NCBI RefSeq assembly: GCF_034377285.1
Contig: NZ_CP139715.1
Span: 4,386,001 to 4,450,000, forward strand
Source: Thalassobaculum sp. OXR-137
GTDB lineage: Bacteria; Pseudomonadota; Alphaproteobacteria; Thalassobaculales; Thalassobaculaceae
DNA: 64,000 nucleotides
Reading direction: 5' to 3'
The stretch's first letter is position 1; the number at the start of each line of letters is the position of its first letter. The notes under the pieces were generated by a model. It saw only the letters and a list, made by a program, of their open reading frames with translations, was not told the origin of the DNA and did not search any database. The translations under genes were made by a program, and so were the position numbers. Positions 63,336 through 64,000 of the stretch are shown here, piece by piece.

Positions 63336-64000
63336 ATGACGCAGGCCCGAGCATTCTGGGTGGTCCGGCCGAACCAGGGGGAAATCCGCCAGGAGGCGAT
63401 CGCGCCCGCCGGTCTCGCGGAGGTCGCGGTGCGAACCCTCTATTCGGGGATCAGCCGCGGCACCGAGACCCTCGTCTTCGCCGGAAGGGTGCCCGAGAGC
63501 CAGCATGCCGCCATGCGCTGCCCGTTCCAGGCCGGCACGTTTCCCGGACCGGTGAAATACGGCTACTGCGCGGTGGGGGTTCTGGACGACGGCCGGGTCG
63601 TGTTCAGCCTGCACCCGCACCAGGACCGGTTCGTGGTGCCGGCCGAGGCGGTGCGCCCGGTCCCCGAAGACGTGCCCGCCGCCCGCGCCGTGCTCGCCGC
63701 GAACATGGAGACCGCGCTGAACGCGCTCTGGGATTCGGGCATCGCGCCGGGCGACCGGGTGGCGGTGGTCGGCCTCGGCGTGGTCGGCCTGCTGATCGCC
63801 TATCTGGCGGCCCGTCTGCCCGGCGTGGACCTGGTCGGCATCGACCCGAACCCCGCCCGCGGCCCCGCCGCGGCCGCGCTCGGCATTCCGTTTTCCACCG
63901 ATGCGCCGGACCGGTACGACGCCGACCTGGTGGTGCACGCGAGCGGCACCCCCAACGGACTGGCGACCGCGCTGTCGCTTGCCGGGACGGAGGCCACCGT
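63336..64000 (+). CDS. Medium-chain zinc-type dehydrogenase, 3' end beyond window
   Basis: The first 221 residues of an MDR-superfamily dehydrogenase; the rest is outside the window. It begins QARAFWVVRPNQGEIRQEAI and has the ALAVRTLYSGISRGTETLVF-like segment (LYSGISRGTETLVFAGRVP). The Rossmann motif VAVVGLGVVGLLIAYLAA is near residue 149. The usual catalytic zinc Cys/His set is not obvious in the visible part. GTGAGG precedes the ATG. Comparable proteins act on sugar alcohols or in bacteriochlorophyll/hopanoid-type reductions; the substrate is unknown. Confidence 0.82.
   Translation, partial: MTQARAFWVVRPNQGEIRQEAIAPAGLAEVAVRTLYSGISRGTETLVFAGRVPESQHAAMRCPFQAGTFPGPVKYGYCAVGVLDDGRVVFSLHPHQDRFVVPAEAVRPVPEDVPAARAVLAANMETALNALWDSGIAPGDRVAVVGLGVVGLLIAYLAARLPGVDLVGIDPNPARGPAAAALGIPFSTDAPDRYDADLVVHASGTPNGLATALSLAGTEAT

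Overview
The window is chromosomal DNA from a GC-rich alphaproteobacterium, most likely a member of the Rhodospirillales or a close relative. The evidence is the adjacent divK and pleD cell-cycle genes, hdaA, an EipB-type (DUF1849) envelope protein, a 44-residue aa3-oxidase subunit IV, a PraR-like XRE regulator and the hdaA/AI-2E/DUF2066/purM/purN and rnd/ppx/ppk gene blocks. I saw no rRNA, tRNA, CRISPR array, transposase, integrase or prophage. The species cannot be fixed from the sequence.

Regions. 1-9.3 kb: pleD (cut by the window edge) and divK, a ROK sugar kinase, a zinc-ribbon DinB, EipB, a small diguanylate cyclase, a SPOR lipoprotein and RNase D. 7.8-19.7 kb: ppx/gppA and ppk, an SDR protein, hdaA-AI-2E-DUF2066, purMN, HupE, a tiny oxidase subunit, ndk and holC. 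19.8-27.7 kb: putA, an arsR/permease/MFS operon and a DUF3422 protein. 27.7-36.9 kb: the isoprenoid operon xseB-ispA-dxs, a deacetylase-family enzyme, a GNAT protein and an RND efflux pair. 37-40.4 kb: two paralogous pentapeptide-repeat genes flanking a small exported peptide and a small unknown protein. 40.4-46.3 kb: a tightly packed six-gene metabolic operon. 46.4-53.6 kb: regulators, two unrelated dehydrogenase/enolase-superfamily genes and a cytosolic PhnD-like protein. 53.5-55.1 kb: an AT-rich insertion with one P-loop ATPase gene. 55.1-64 kb: a desaturase, a predicted sRNA, two unknown proteins, a xi-class GST, a PKHD dioxygenase, an acyltransferase, a Nudix enzyme, a PadR regulator, a YceI protein and a truncated MDR dehydrogenase.

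Most of the window is core housekeeping. The best candidates for something undescribed are: (1) the operon at 40368-46317, where a degenerate iron-ADH-like protein, a GNAT, an APH-fold kinase and a divergent enolase overlap by 4 bp in succession and are followed by a hydroxyacid dehydrogenase and a D-threonine-aldolase-like PLP enzyme; (2) an orphan promoter, hairpin and terminator at about 56119-56240 that looks like an sRNA; (3) the AT-rich ATPase insertion, which appears to have changed the 3' end of the neighbouring gene; (4) an XRE regulator translationally coupled to a signal-less PhnD-like protein; and (5) the pentapeptide-repeat locus.
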